Source: NORP110 sp051251595 (GTDB lineage: Bacteria > Pseudomonadota > Alphaproteobacteria > Rhodobacterales > Rhodobacteraceae). From it: a stretch of DNA of 64,000 nucleotides. The notes below the pieces were generated by a model. It was not told the DNA's origin and did not search any database. It was given only the letters and a program-made list of their open reading frames with translations. The stretch's first letter is position 1, and the number at the start of each line of letters is the position of its first letter. The position numbers were made by a program, and so were the translations under genes. Shown one piece after another: positions 34,896 to 43,093 of the stretch. Location of the stretch: the NCBI GenBank assembly GCA_051251595.1, contig JBPOFA010000003.1, positions 248,001-312,000 of the forward strand, given 5' to 3'.

Positions 34896-36101
34896 CTACC
34901 GCGCGTCTTTCCCGTCCCGAAGGTGGATATGTGCGATGATCTGACCGTGGTCAGAGGCAAGCTTGTTATAAGGGGCCTCTGGATGTGACCCATCCGTCAA
35001 ATGGTCATTCAACACGCTGAAATATTCCATTTCGCCAACGCGGTCTGCACGGTCAGGGTCAAAGTGACGAGACATCAGGATTTGATCAATGGATTCATAC
35101 ACCCCACCAAAAGCAGAGGTGTAAACCACGTCCCGCAGGGACTTTCGCACGAACAGTTTTTCAGCGGACCGCAATCGCACGGAATCGACGCTTTCCATAA
35201 TCTCTGCCGCTTCTTCCTTGGAATAACGGTCATTCGCTTTTTCAGCATCAAACCGGCGCATCCAGGCGTAGTTCTTGAACGGTGCTTCTCCGGTCACGAT
35301 TTCCGACGACACGGCATTTTCGCCATCGTTGAAATCCCCCAGCACCATCACCGGATTGTCTTGTTTCAGCTCTTCCAGAATCAATCCACGCAGAACCCAG
35401 GCCTCGGCCATGCGCCGCAAACCCGCACGCAACGCCCCAAGCCCGCGGCCATGGGCGTCATAGTTCAGCAAATCAGCCTCTGGTGCATGAGGCGCCTGAG
35501 CGGGGCGAATGAATTCCCCCAGCTTTGATTTCAGGTGACAGTTGAACACCGTGACGATCTGCTCTCCGATCTTGATGCGCACTTTCAGAATGGGCCGTGA
35601 CAAACGGGTTAGCATCATCGCGCCGCCGTCTTCACCGGTCAATTCCTGAAACGGGATAGACACAGGCTTGTCCAACACCTGAATGACTTTAGGTTCCCCG
35701 TGAAACCCGTGGCGCGACAGGATCGCAAGCCCGGGCCGCCGTTGCCCCGGTTCACCGTCATTCGCGTTTGGCGCAAAGGCCAGGGCTGCATCCGTGTAGG
35801 GCGTATAGGCAAGTTTCCGGAAAATCGCTTTCTTGGCATAGCGTTTGGTGCGGTCAGGCAGGGATGCATCGTTGCTTGCATTCCCCCGCAGGTCCGTTTC
35901 CGCAATCACATTGCGCAGCGCGGCCTCTTCGAAAATCTCCTGAAAACAGACAATATCCGCGTCCATCGTCAACAGCTGATCGGCCAGCCAGTCTTCTTTC
36001 CAGGCATGTTCCTCGACCGTGTATTTTTCAAAGCGGTAATATTCCTGCTCCGCGCCGATCAGGTTTTTGACGTTAAAGCTGCCAATCGTAAATGTGGTCA
36101 T
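34896..36101 (-). CDS. Endonuclease/exonuclease/phosphatase (EEP) family protein
   Basis: A 401-residue protein of the DNase I / synaptojanin fold. Conserved blocks in order: S-F-N-V-K-N-L, V-C-F-Q-E-I-F (metal-binding Glu), V-F-N-C-H-L-K-S-K, V-L-G-D-F-N-D-G-E-N and the ending L-A-S-D-H-G-Q-I. No signal peptide, so it is cytoplasmic or exported by another route. The start codon overlaps the threonine dehydratase stop (ATGA), hence one transcript. The substrate (DNA, RNA or a phosphoester) is unknown. Confidence 0.85.
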   Translation of the reverse strand: MTTFTIGSFNVKNLIGAEQEYYRFEKYTVEEHAWKEDWLADQLLTMDADIVCFQEIFEEAALRNVIAETDLRGNASNDASLPDRTKRYAKKAIFRKLAYTPYTDAALAFAPNANDGEPGQRRPGLAILSRHGFHGEPKVIQVLDKPVSIPFQELTGEDGGAMMLTRLSRPILKVRIKIGEQIVTVFNCHLKSKLGEFIRPAQAPHAPEADLLNYDAHGRGLGALRAGLRRMAEAWVLRGLILEELKQDNPVMVLGDFNDGENAVSSEIVTGEAPFKNYAWMRRFDAEKANDRYSKEEAAEIMESVDSVRLRSAEKLFVRKSLRDVVYTSAFGGVYESIDQILMSRHFDPDRADRVGEMEYFSVLNDHLTDGSHPEAPYNKLASDHGQIIAHIHLRDGKDAR

Positions 36102-37078
36102 GATCCTGTCCCATATGTTGCAAGCGCCTGCGTGAAAACATCAGCATCCACATTGCCACCAGAGGCGACGGCGATCACTGCGTCGCCTTCAATCTGGGTG
36201 CCGTGGAAAAGTGCGGCGGCCAGCGCAATCGCGCCCCCCGGTTCCAGCACAATCTTAAGCCGGGTAAAGGCCACAGCCATCGCCCGCAAACAATCTTCAT
36301 CGGGCACAACAATGCCTGGTCCGCACAGGTCTTTCATGATCGGGAAGGTGATCTCTCCCGGTGCGGGGGTGATGATCGCATCACAAATCGACCCCGTCGT
36401 GGCCGCGTTCCGTTCGATTTTGCCAGATACCAAAGACCGCGTGGCATCGTCAAAGTTGACCGGTTCAACCGGACGCGCCCGCAGGGCAGGGGCCGCGTCG
36501 GCCAGGGCTAATGCGATGCCAGAGGTCAAGCCGCCCCCGCCGCAACACACCAGAACATCGCCCGATGTGATCCCGTGTTCGGCCGCCTGTTCAGCGATTT
36601 CCAACCCCGTCGTGCCCTGACCCGCGATCACCTGCGGTTCATCAAACGGTTTGATCAGCGTCAGCCCGCGTTCCTCGGCCAATTGAATGCCCAAAGCATC
36701 ACGGTCCTCTGAGGCGCGGTCGTAAAGAACAACCTCTGCCCCTAGGGCGCGGGTGTTGGCGATTTTTAGCTTTGGCGCATCCGCAGGCATCAAAATGACC
36801 GCACGGATCCCATGTTCGCGTGCGGCAAAGGCCACGCCCTGGGCATGGTTGCCCGACGAAAACGCCAACACGCCCTTGGCTTTCGCGGCGTCTGACAGGG
36901 CAGAGATCGCAGACCAGCCGCCGCGAAACTTGAAAGATCCGGTGTGTTGCAGACATTCAGGTTTGACCAAGACGCGCCGTCCGGCAATGTCATCCAGAAA
37001 CGGCGAAGACAGCAAAGGCGTACGCCGCACTTTCCCTGCAAGCCGGGTCTGCGCGGCGCGGATCATTTCGATATTCAT
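36098..37078 (-). CDS. Threonine/serine dehydratase, catabolic type
   Basis: A 326-residue PLP enzyme of fold type II. The PLP lysine is in G-S-F-K-F-R-G, the phosphate loop is C-G-G-G-G-L, and S-S-G-N-H-A-Q-G is the substrate loop. There is no C-terminal ACT domain, so it is of the catabolic or serine-racemase-like class and not the feedback-inhibited biosynthetic IlvA. ATG 37078 overlaps the previous stop (ATGA); ATG 37096 is possible. Located between a hydrolase and the EEP gene in a three-gene overlapping set. Confidence 0.88.
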   Translation of the reverse strand: MNIEMIRAAQTRLAGKVRRTPLLSSPFLDDIAGRRVLVKPECLQHTGSFKFRGGWSAISALSDAAKAKGVLAFSSGNHAQGVAFAAREHGIRAVILMPADAPKLKIANTRALGAEVVLYDRASEDRDALGIQLAEERGLTLIKPFDEPQVIAGQGTTGLEIAEQAAEHGITSGDVLVCCGGGGLTSGIALALADAAPALRARPVEPVNFDDATRSLVSGKIERNAATTGSICDAIITPAPGEITFPIMKDLCGPGIVVPDEDCLRAMAVAFTRLKIVLEPGGAIALAAALFHGTQIEGDAVIAVASGGNVDADVFTQALATYGTGS

Positions 37079-37902
37079 TGGCAAAGCTCCAGCCATTTTG
37101 TCAGGGCCGCGACGGCCTCTGGTTCGTCGAGAAAGGGAACATGGGCGCGGTCAGGCACTGTGGCGAACACCATATCGGGCCGCCGCCGCTGCATCTCTTG
37201 CGCCGTTTCCGGTGTCAGAAGGTCTGAATTTGCGCCCCGGATCAGCGCCAGCGGCAGATCCGCCATCGCCTCGAACAGCGGCCATAGATCGACCGGAGGG
37301 GCCGCGCTGGCCGCAATCATTGCGTCCCGCAGTCGCGGATCATAGGTAAGCTGTAAACCTGCATCGGTTTCGATGCTGTGGCGCTGCACCTCTTGCAACC
37401 AGCGGTCCGGGGGCACGTTTGCGAATCCCACCATCCGCTCTGCCATCGCGTCGGCCATCTCTTGATGGGTCCGAAAGGGCGGGGGCCGGCCAATATAGCC
37501 CAGAATTTTGTCCAGCCCGTCAGATGCAATATCTGGTCCGATGTCATTCAGGCAGACACCGATCAGCCGGTCCTTATATGCCGCGGCCATAAGCATCGCG
37601 ATCAATCCACCCCGAGAGGTTCCCAAAACCGCGACCTTGGGCAGGTTAAGATGGTCCAGCAGGGCCACCACATCCTGCGCCTCTGTTGGGATTGAATAGC
37701 TGTTGAAATCCTCGGACCAATCAGACGCGCCGCGCCCGCGGTAGTCCAGGCAGATCACCCGGGCCCCCTTTAGGAAGGGGGCAACGTAGTCAAAGTCGCG
37801 GGCGTCACGGGTCAGTCCCGCCAGGCACAGCACCGGAACCCCTTGTCCTTCGTCACAATAGGCCAGCCGCGTGCCGTCAAAACTGTTGAAATGCTTTATC
37901 AT
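37075..37902 (-). CDS. Alpha/beta hydrolase
   Basis: A 275-residue hydrolase beginning F-N-S-F-D-G-T-R-L-A-Y. The nucleophile is in L-G-T-S-R-G-G-L-I-A, with Arg after Ser, and the catalytic His is in D-R-A-H-V-P-F-L-D-E-P. The oxyanion region L-A-G-L-T-R-D is present. It overlaps the dehydratase gene. The specific substrate is unknown. Confidence 0.82.
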   Translation of the reverse strand: MIKHFNSFDGTRLAYCDEGQGVPVLCLAGLTRDARDFDYVAPFLKGARVICLDYRGRGASDWSEDFNSYSIPTEAQDVVALLDHLNLPKVAVLGTSRGGLIAMLMAAAYKDRLIGVCLNDIGPDIASDGLDKILGYIGRPPPFRTHQEMADAMAERMVGFANVPPDRWLQEVQRHSIETDAGLQLTYDPRLRDAMIAASAAPPVDLWPLFEAMADLPLALIRGANSDLLTPETAQEMQRRRPDMVFATVPDRAHVPFLDEPEAVAALTKWLELCQ

Positions 37903-38082
37903 GAAATCGCCACCAGCCGCGCATTTTTCAAAAACGGGACCCCAAGATTGCGCGACGATCAGCGTTGAGTGGCCCGGTCTTGGCAAAAGTCTTGGCGGGC
38001 GAAACGCGCGGAACAGCAGCGCAGACTCGTGGTCTTTCAGGCAGACAGTGTCACGGGCCCCCCACAGTGTGAAGGGGCGTTT

Positions 38083-38901
38083 TTAAAAGAAGGCGCTTAC
38101 AAATGGCCAGGCGCAGCAGAAATGGGCCGCGAGTGTAAAGGCATAGGCCGACAGGGCAATCAGGCCATTGTCGGGGCCCATTGGCGTCAAGGTCTCATCT
38201 GGTTTGCGCAGCAGGCTGGTAAAGCCCGCGATCCCGATAATCATCAGGGCCAGCGACTGCGTGCGGATGCCCGCCACGAAAAAGGCCGTTCCCATGAAAA
38301 CAGTCAGTCCCGGCGCGAGGCCTGGCCAAAAATTACGGGCCGACATGCGCGCGCAATGCCCGCCATCCAGCGGCCAAAATGGCAACAGGTTTACAACGTT
38401 CAGGGCCGCACATGTGACGCCGAAAATCTGCAGGACTTTCGCCAGTTCGGGCGCGGGTTGCGCCAAGGCAACAGACAGCGTCATCGCAAGAACCATCGGC
38501 GCCAGGCTAAGGCCCGGCCCCATCAACGCCACGAAAAAAGCATCGCCTTCGGTCTTCAGCGGTTGGTCAGAGATCGCCACACCTGACAGAAACGGTGCCA
38601 TCCGGAACCGTGTATCCTGGTGGCCAAGCATCCTGTAGGCCAGGACATGCCCAGCCTCATGAAACAGGAACGAAATGATAAGGGCGGCCCCGCCGATCGT
38701 GCCCAGCACAGAGGATGCGGCGATGAACGCGACAAACCCGACAATAACACCATAACCGTCAAACCCGACAAAGGATGTCGGGGCCCCGCCTGCAACGCTA
38801 CCGCGAAGGACCACAGCCATTGCGAGACATAACAATGTCGCTGAAAAAACGAGTATCACCGTGAAAACCGCCCTACCATCTACGCAATCGGTCACCCCCA
38901 T
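38083..38901 (-). CDS. M50-family membrane metalloprotease (site-2 protease type)
   Basis: A 272-residue protein with about seven hydrophobic segments. The zinc-binding H-E-A-G-H (about residue 81) lies at the end of one helix and the third ligand in L-P-F-W-P-L-D-G-G-H (about 175) in a later helix, the layout of intramembrane site-2 proteases. No PDZ domain is present, so it is a short form. It stands alone; a perfect dyad overlaps its promoter. The target is unknown. Confidence 0.8.
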   Translation of the reverse strand: MGVTDCVDGRAVFTVILVFSATLLCLAMAVVLRGSVAGGAPTSFVGFDGYGVIVGFVAFIAASSVLGTIGGAALIISFLFHEAGHVLAYRMLGHQDTRFRMAPFLSGVAISDQPLKTEGDAFFVALMGPGLSLAPMVLAMTLSVALAQPAPELAKVLQIFGVTCAALNVVNLLPFWPLDGGHCARMSARNFWPGLAPGLTVFMGTAFFVAGIRTQSLALMIIGIAGFTSLLRKPDETLTPMGPDNGLIALSAYAFTLAAHFCCAWPFVSAFF

Positions 38902-38912
38902 GACCGACGCTT

Positions 38913-38931
38913 ACGGTTAATGTATAACCGT
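38913..38931. promoter_or_regulatory. 7-bp dyad at the promoter of the M50 protease gene
   Basis: ACGGTTA (38913-38919) and TAACCGT (38925-38931) flank 5 bases, 11 bases above the ATG. On minus the spacer region contains TATACA, a likely -10 box, so the dyad is an operator candidate. Confidence 0.35.
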
Positions 38932-38980
38932 GCTTGTGACAGATGAGATAGCGAAACTAGGTTTACAGACTGTTTCTAAA

Positions 38981-39769
38981 TCAGATGTTTTCCGGGGCGG
39001 GCATGCCCATGACGTGATAGCCCCCGTCAACATGCACAATTTCACCCGTCGTGCAGGCCCCATAGTCAGAGGCCAGATAGACAGCCGTGCCGCCAATTGA
39101 TTCCAACGTCGCGTTGGATCGCAAAGGCGCGTTTTCTTCGGAATGACGGTATGTCTTGCGCGCTCCGCCAATCGCGGCCCCGGCCAATGTTTTCATAGGA
39201 CCGGGGGAAATCGCGTTCACACGGATGCCATCCGGGCCAAGATCACTTGCCAAATAGCGCACGGTTGATTCCAATGCGGCCTTGGCAACGCCCATAACAT
39301 TGTAGTTCGGCATGACCTTCACTGACCCATCAAAGGTCAATGTCAGGATCGTCCCGCCCTCGGCCATCAAAGGGGCTGCGCGGCGGGCGACGTCGATCAA
39401 AGAGAAACAGGAAATATCCAGTGAATTCTGGAAATTGGCGCGGGACGTGTTGATAAACCTCCCCGTCAATTCATTCTTGTCGGAAAAGGCGATGGCGTGC
39501 ACCACAAAATCCAGGCTGCCCCATTCCGATTTGATCATGGAAAACGCCTGATCCATGGATGTTTCGTTGGTCACATCCACATCCACCAACAATGACGACC
39601 CGACGCTTTCGGCAAGCGGTTTGACCCGCGCGCCAAAGGCTTCGCCCTGATAGGTAAAGGCCAGCTCGGCCCCCTCATCGGCAAGCGCTTGTGCAATGCC
39701 CCACGCGATAGAGCGTTGGTTCGCAACGCCCATAACCAGCCCGCGTTTGCCCTTCATCAGATCGCCCAT
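38981..39769 (-). CDS. fabI: Enoyl-[acyl-carrier-protein] reductase (NADH), FabI
   Basis: A 262-residue short-chain dehydrogenase performing the last step of fatty-acid elongation. G-V-A-N-Q-R-S-I-A-W-G-I-A is the FabI cofactor loop, and the catalytic pair is in N-Y-N-V-M-G-V-A-K (Tyr156/Lys163 in E. coli numbering). The neighbouring Tyr146 is replaced by Phe (T-F-D-G-S-V-K). It follows fabB by 4 bases in a fabA-fabB-fabI operon. Rhodobacterales often carry a second FabI elsewhere, so this may be the paralogue attached to the unsaturated-fatty-acid genes. Confidence 0.92.
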   Translation of the reverse strand: MGDLMKGKRGLVMGVANQRSIAWGIAQALADEGAELAFTYQGEAFGARVKPLAESVGSSLLVDVDVTNETSMDQAFSMIKSEWGSLDFVVHAIAFSDKNELTGRFINTSRANFQNSLDISCFSLIDVARRAAPLMAEGGTILTLTFDGSVKVMPNYNVMGVAKAALESTVRYLASDLGPDGIRVNAISPGPMKTLAGAAIGGARKTYRHSEENAPLRSNATLESIGGTAVYLASDYGACTTGEIVHVDGGYHVMGMPAPENI

Positions 39770-39773
39770 TGGA

Positions 39774-40997
39774 TCACCCGTGATATTTGCTCATGACAAG
39801 CGTTGCGTTTGTGCCGCCAAAGCCAAAGCTGTTCGACAAAACCGTGTCCAGCTCGACGTTTTCCTGCAGTTCGGTCGCGATTTCTTCGGGCCGTAGGGCA
39901 GGGTCCAGTTCCGTGACGTTGATGGATGGGGCAATGAAGTTGTTTTCCATCATCAACAAAGAATAGATGGCTTCATTCACACCAGCCGCGCCCAAAGCGT
40001 GCCCAGTCATTGATTTGGTCGAGGAAATCGGCGCGTGATCTTCGCCAAGCGCCTTGCGAACCGCTTCGACTTCGATCACGTCGCCCACAGGCGTAGAGGT
40101 GCCATGTGCGTTGATATAGTCAACCTTGCGGTCCCCAATCGTAGAGACAGCCAGCTTCATCGACCGCATGCCGCCTTCGCCAGAAGGGGCCACCATGTCA
40201 TGCCCGTCAGAGGTCGCGCCATAACCTGTGACCTCGGCGTAAATCTTGGCGCCGCGCGCTTTGGCATGTTCCAGTTCTTCCAGAACGACCATCCCGCCGC
40301 CGCCGCCAATGACAAACCCGTCGCGCGTCGCGTCAAAGGCACGAGCCGCTTTTTCGGGCGTGTCATTATACTTGCTGCTCATCGCGCCCATGGCGTCAAA
40401 GAGACAGGACAAAGTCCAATCCACTTCTTCGCCACCACCGGCAAAGACAACATCCTGTTTGCCCAGCTGGATCTGCTCAACACCATTGCCAATACAATGC
40501 GCAGAGGTCGAACAGGCCGACGTAATCGAGTAGTTCACACCCTTGATCTTGAACGGTGTGGCCAGACAGGCCGACACGGTCGAAGACATGCCGCGCGTCA
40601 CCATGAAAGGACCCATCCGCTTGGGTGCGCCCTTTTCAAGCACGATCTGATGCGCCGCAAACAGGTTAGAGGTCGATGGCCCGCCAGACCCGGCGACCAG
40701 ACCTGTGCGTTCGTTCGACACTTCGTCCGGTTCCAGACCGCTATCAGCAATGGCCTGTTCCATGGCGAGATACGCATAGGCCGCAGTTGGGCCCATGAAA
40801 CGCAGCTGACGTTTGTCGATGCTTGCGACAAGATCCACGTCCGGGACCCCCGCAATCTGGCTGCGAAACCCGTGTTCAACATAATGTGGTTCTGCTTTGA
40901 TGCCCGATTTTCCAGCACGCAAGCTGGCGGTGACATCCGCAGTGGTATTTCCGATTGGGGAAATAATCCCCATGCCTGTAATTACAACGCGGCGCAT
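39774..40997 (-). CDS. fabB: 3-oxoacyl-[acyl-carrier-protein] synthase I, FabB
   Basis: A 407-residue condensing enzyme. The active-site Cys is in S-A-C-S-T-S-A-H-C-I-G, the two His are in A-H-G-T-S-T-P and M-T-G-H-A-L-G-A-A-G, and the C-terminus has F-G-F-G-G-T-N. Its place directly after fabA identifies it as FabB, which elongates the cis-3-decenoyl intermediate, and not FabF. ATG 40997 with 24 bases to fabA. Confidence 0.95.
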   Translation of the reverse strand: MRRVVITGMGIISPIGNTTADVTASLRAGKSGIKAEPHYVEHGFRSQIAGVPDVDLVASIDKRQLRFMGPTAAYAYLAMEQAIADSGLEPDEVSNERTGLVAGSGGPSTSNLFAAHQIVLEKGAPKRMGPFMVTRGMSSTVSACLATPFKIKGVNYSITSACSTSAHCIGNGVEQIQLGKQDVVFAGGGEEVDWTLSCLFDAMGAMSSKYNDTPEKAARAFDATRDGFVIGGGGGMVVLEELEHAKARGAKIYAEVTGYGATSDGHDMVAPSGEGGMRSMKLAVSTIGDRKVDYINAHGTSTPVGDVIEVEAVRKALGEDHAPISSTKSMTGHALGAAGVNEAIYSLLMMENNFIAPSINVTELDPALRPEEIATELQENVELDTVLSNSFGFGGTNATLVMSKYHG

Positions 40998-41021
40998 AAT
41001 CGTCTCCTTCGTGGGGGCAGC

Positions 41022-41537
41022 TTATTCGCTGTCTGCGGCTGCTAGCCCAACTTTCATATCTTTAACGGCGTAGATCTGCTCTCCATCCGCAAACACAACG
41101 CCATCTGCGACGCCCATTTTCAGCCGCCGGTCAATGACCCGAGTGAAATCAACGACGTAAGTAAGCATCTTGCGGCTGGGTGTCACCATGCCGGACAGTT
41201 TCACTTCGCCAACGCCAAGGGCAAACCCCTGACCTTGCATTCCGCGCCAGCCCAGATTGAACCCTGTCAACTGCCACAGCCCGTCCAGACCAAGACAGCC
41301 GGGCATAACCGGGTTGCCGGGGAAGTGGCAGGAAAAGAACCAAAGGTCAGGGGTGATGTCGAATTCAGCGACGATATGGCCTTTGCCATTGGCCCCGCCA
41401 TCCGCAGAAACTTCGGTGATGCGATCCATCATTAGCATCGGGGGTTCGGGCAGTTGTGCATTCCCCGGGCCGAACAATTCGCCCCGTGCACATTTCAACA
41501 GATCGTCTTTTTCAAAGCTACTCGGAAAATCGGCCAT
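41022..41537 (-). CDS. fabA: 3-hydroxydecanoyl-[acyl-carrier-protein] dehydratase/isomerase, FabA
   Basis: A 171-residue hot-dog-fold enzyme that introduces the double bond of unsaturated fatty acids. The active-site His is in C-H-F-P-G-N-P-V-M-P-G-C (about 70) and the Asp in G-L-D-G-L-W-Q (about 84). First gene of fabA-fabB-fabI; the promoter lies in the 149-base divergent gap to irr. Confidence 0.96.
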   Translation of the reverse strand: MADFPSSFEKDDLLKCARGELFGPGNAQLPEPPMLMMDRITEVSADGGANGKGHIVAEFDITPDLWFFSCHFPGNPVMPGCLGLDGLWQLTGFNLGWRGMQGQGFALGVGEVKLSGMVTPSRKMLTYVVDFTRVIDRRLKMGVADGVVFADGEQIYAVKDMKVGLAAADSE

Positions 41538-41627
41538 TCAGGCTTGCCTCTGGTTGTTATCTTTTGTGTTCTGGCTTTGTCTATCATTGGGGTCTTGGGA
41601 CTGGCAATAGTGCCGCATGCGTGTTTT

Positions 41628-41661
41628 GTAATTGAAATTACTCGCCCATGCGCCCTATATA
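41628..41661. promoter_or_regulatory. Promoter of irr with an overlapping 14-bp dyad
   Basis: On +, TTGAAA (41632-41637) and TATATA (41656-41661) are 18 bases apart and would start transcription near 41668. The dyad GTAATT-GA-AATTAC (41628-41641) covers the -35 box. It sits in the gap shared with the divergent fabA, so it could control irr itself, fabA, or both. It is not a canonical ICE motif. Confidence 0.45.
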
Positions 41662-41686
41662 AAGGAAGATGGGAACCGAAAAGACT

Positions 41687-42109
41687 ATGCAAATCTCTGA
41701 AACGGAAAAGAAAAACGGCACGCGGTGGCTGGCGCAAGGTGGTCTTAGGCCAACCCGTCAGCGTTTGGCGCTTGCGGCTTTGCTGGTCGGGGACGGAAAT
41801 AATCGGCATGTGACGGCCGAAAGCCTGTTCTCATCTGTGCAGGCCACAGGAGAAACCGTATCCCTTGCCACGGTCTATAACACGCTCACCGCATTTTGTG
41901 ACGCGGGGCTAATTCGCGAAATCACCATCAATGGTGCCAAAAGCTATTTTGACACGCGCGTTGACGACCATCCGCATTTCTTTTGGGAAGACACTGCGGA
42001 ACTGACCGACGCCCCCGGCGAAGAGCTGTCGATTGCCAGCTTGCCGAACGCACCGGACGGGGCTGAAATATCCAAAGTCGACGTGGTGATCCGGTTACGC
42101 CGGACCTAA
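41687..42109 (+). CDS. irr: Iron response regulator Irr, Fur family
   Basis: A 140-residue Fur-family regulator. L-R-P-T-R-Q-R-L-A-L-A-A-L-L and V-S-L-A-T-V-Y-N-T-L form the winged helix, and D-D-H-P-H-F-F-W-E-D is the metal/heme-associated stretch of Irr proteins. The ending S-K-V-D-V-V-I-R-L-R-R is typical for Rhodobacterales. ATG 41687 matches the length of relatives; ATG 41669 adds six residues and would lie at the predicted transcript start. Irr senses heme/iron status and represses or activates iron genes. Divergent from fabA. Confidence 0.92.
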   Translation: MQISETEKKNGTRWLAQGGLRPTRQRLALAALLVGDGNNRHVTAESLFSSVQATGETVSLATVYNTLTAFCDAGLIREITINGAKSYFDTRVDDHPHFFWEDTAELTDAPGEELSIASLPNAPDGAEISKVDVVIRLRRT

Positions 42110-42969
42110 AACCACTGGCCGGGTTCCATAAGCCCAAGATCCAACAATTGCTGGGAATGCCATTCAAACTCTATCGAGTTATGCCATTTAAACGTCTCGA
42201 TCTCAAAGGTCGATCCGGCATTGGTTTTCAGGGCCTTGGCCGTGCGAAACGATACAATCGCCACTGTAAGATTATGATGCCATGGGCAGGCATAGGTGTT
42301 GTATTCTTCATCGTTAAACGTGTGATCCTGTTGCAGGACCAAACCGGGTTTTGCGCGAAACAGTGAAATCCGGTCAATCCGACGGCGAATTTCAGGAATA
42401 TGTTCCTCAAACCGCCACCGCAGGCCGCCGTAGAAATTCAGTTGGCGCTCTTTCGGTTCCTTGCGCTCATCCGGGCGGGCCGATGCGTAATAGCCGGACT
42501 TGTCCAGAAAAGCCTCGTCCAAAGAAACGGCAAGGGGGTGGTCCTGCAGATCGCCCGCATAGACATCAATCACATAGGACAAAGCCGCATCGCGGCGTTC
42601 CTCTGTGTGAAAGGCCAGCATTTCAGAAATGCTGCGTGTTTCGCAAAACGGGTAGAACAGATATTCGCTGTTGTAACAGTAATACATCCATGACCCATGC
42701 GCGGCCTCGATAATGGCGTTCACCGCAATCTCGGTGGCGTGATCCTGGGACATGTCAAAATCGATGCGGTGAATCGCGTCCTCTAGCGACACGGGCAGCG
42801 CCAGTTCCGTCGGCGCAAAGACCAGAATCGTTTTGAAACCCGCGATGCTGTGGTGGCGAATGGTCGTGTCGACCTCGACCAGATCCTCGACCAAAATAAG
42901 CGCAACAGGCCCGGCCTTCAAAACCTCGCGGTCTTGTTTGAGGAAATCAGAGATCGAATTGTACCGCAT
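42106..42969 (-). CDS. Conserved protein of unknown function (possibly glycosyltransferase-related)
   Basis: A 287-residue cytoplasmic protein beginning M-R-Y-N-S-I-S-D-F-L-K. Well-formed conserved-looking blocks are D-T-T-I-R-H-H, S-E-M-L-A-F-H-T-E-E-R-R, F-Y-G-G-L-R-W-R-F-E-E-H, Y-A-C-P-W-H-H-N-L and L-G-L-M-E-P-G-Q-W-F at the end. The N-terminal alpha/beta part and an acidic D-x-D (D-F-D-M) recall family-2-like glycosyltransferases, but this is weak. ATG 42969; an upstream GTG would add 14 residues. It overlaps irr by 4 bases at the 3' ends and diverges from miaB. Confidence 0.72.
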   Translation of the reverse strand: MRYNSISDFLKQDREVLKAGPVALILVEDLVEVDTTIRHHSIAGFKTILVFAPTELALPVSLEDAIHRIDFDMSQDHATEIAVNAIIEAAHGSWMYYCYNSEYLFYPFCETRSISEMLAFHTEERRDAALSYVIDVYAGDLQDHPLAVSLDEAFLDKSGYYASARPDERKEPKERQLNFYGGLRWRFEEHIPEIRRRIDRISLFRAKPGLVLQQDHTFNDEEYNTYACPWHHNLTVAIVSFRTAKALKTNAGSTFEIETFKWHNSIEFEWHSQQLLDLGLMEPGQWF

Positions 42970-43093
42970 ATACGCTGATTGCCCATTGTCTGCCCTAGTT
43001 ATGAAAAACACGTGAACAGCCGGAATTGCAAGCGTTGCAGGTCATGCTATTCCGCTGTAGGAACGCGACTTTAGATTTATCGGGAAAAAACTC

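Noticed and set aside
35700..36620. 306-codon frame spanning two minus-strand genes
   Set aside because: Crosses the EEP/dehydratase junction on the opposite strand and has no recognisable domain.
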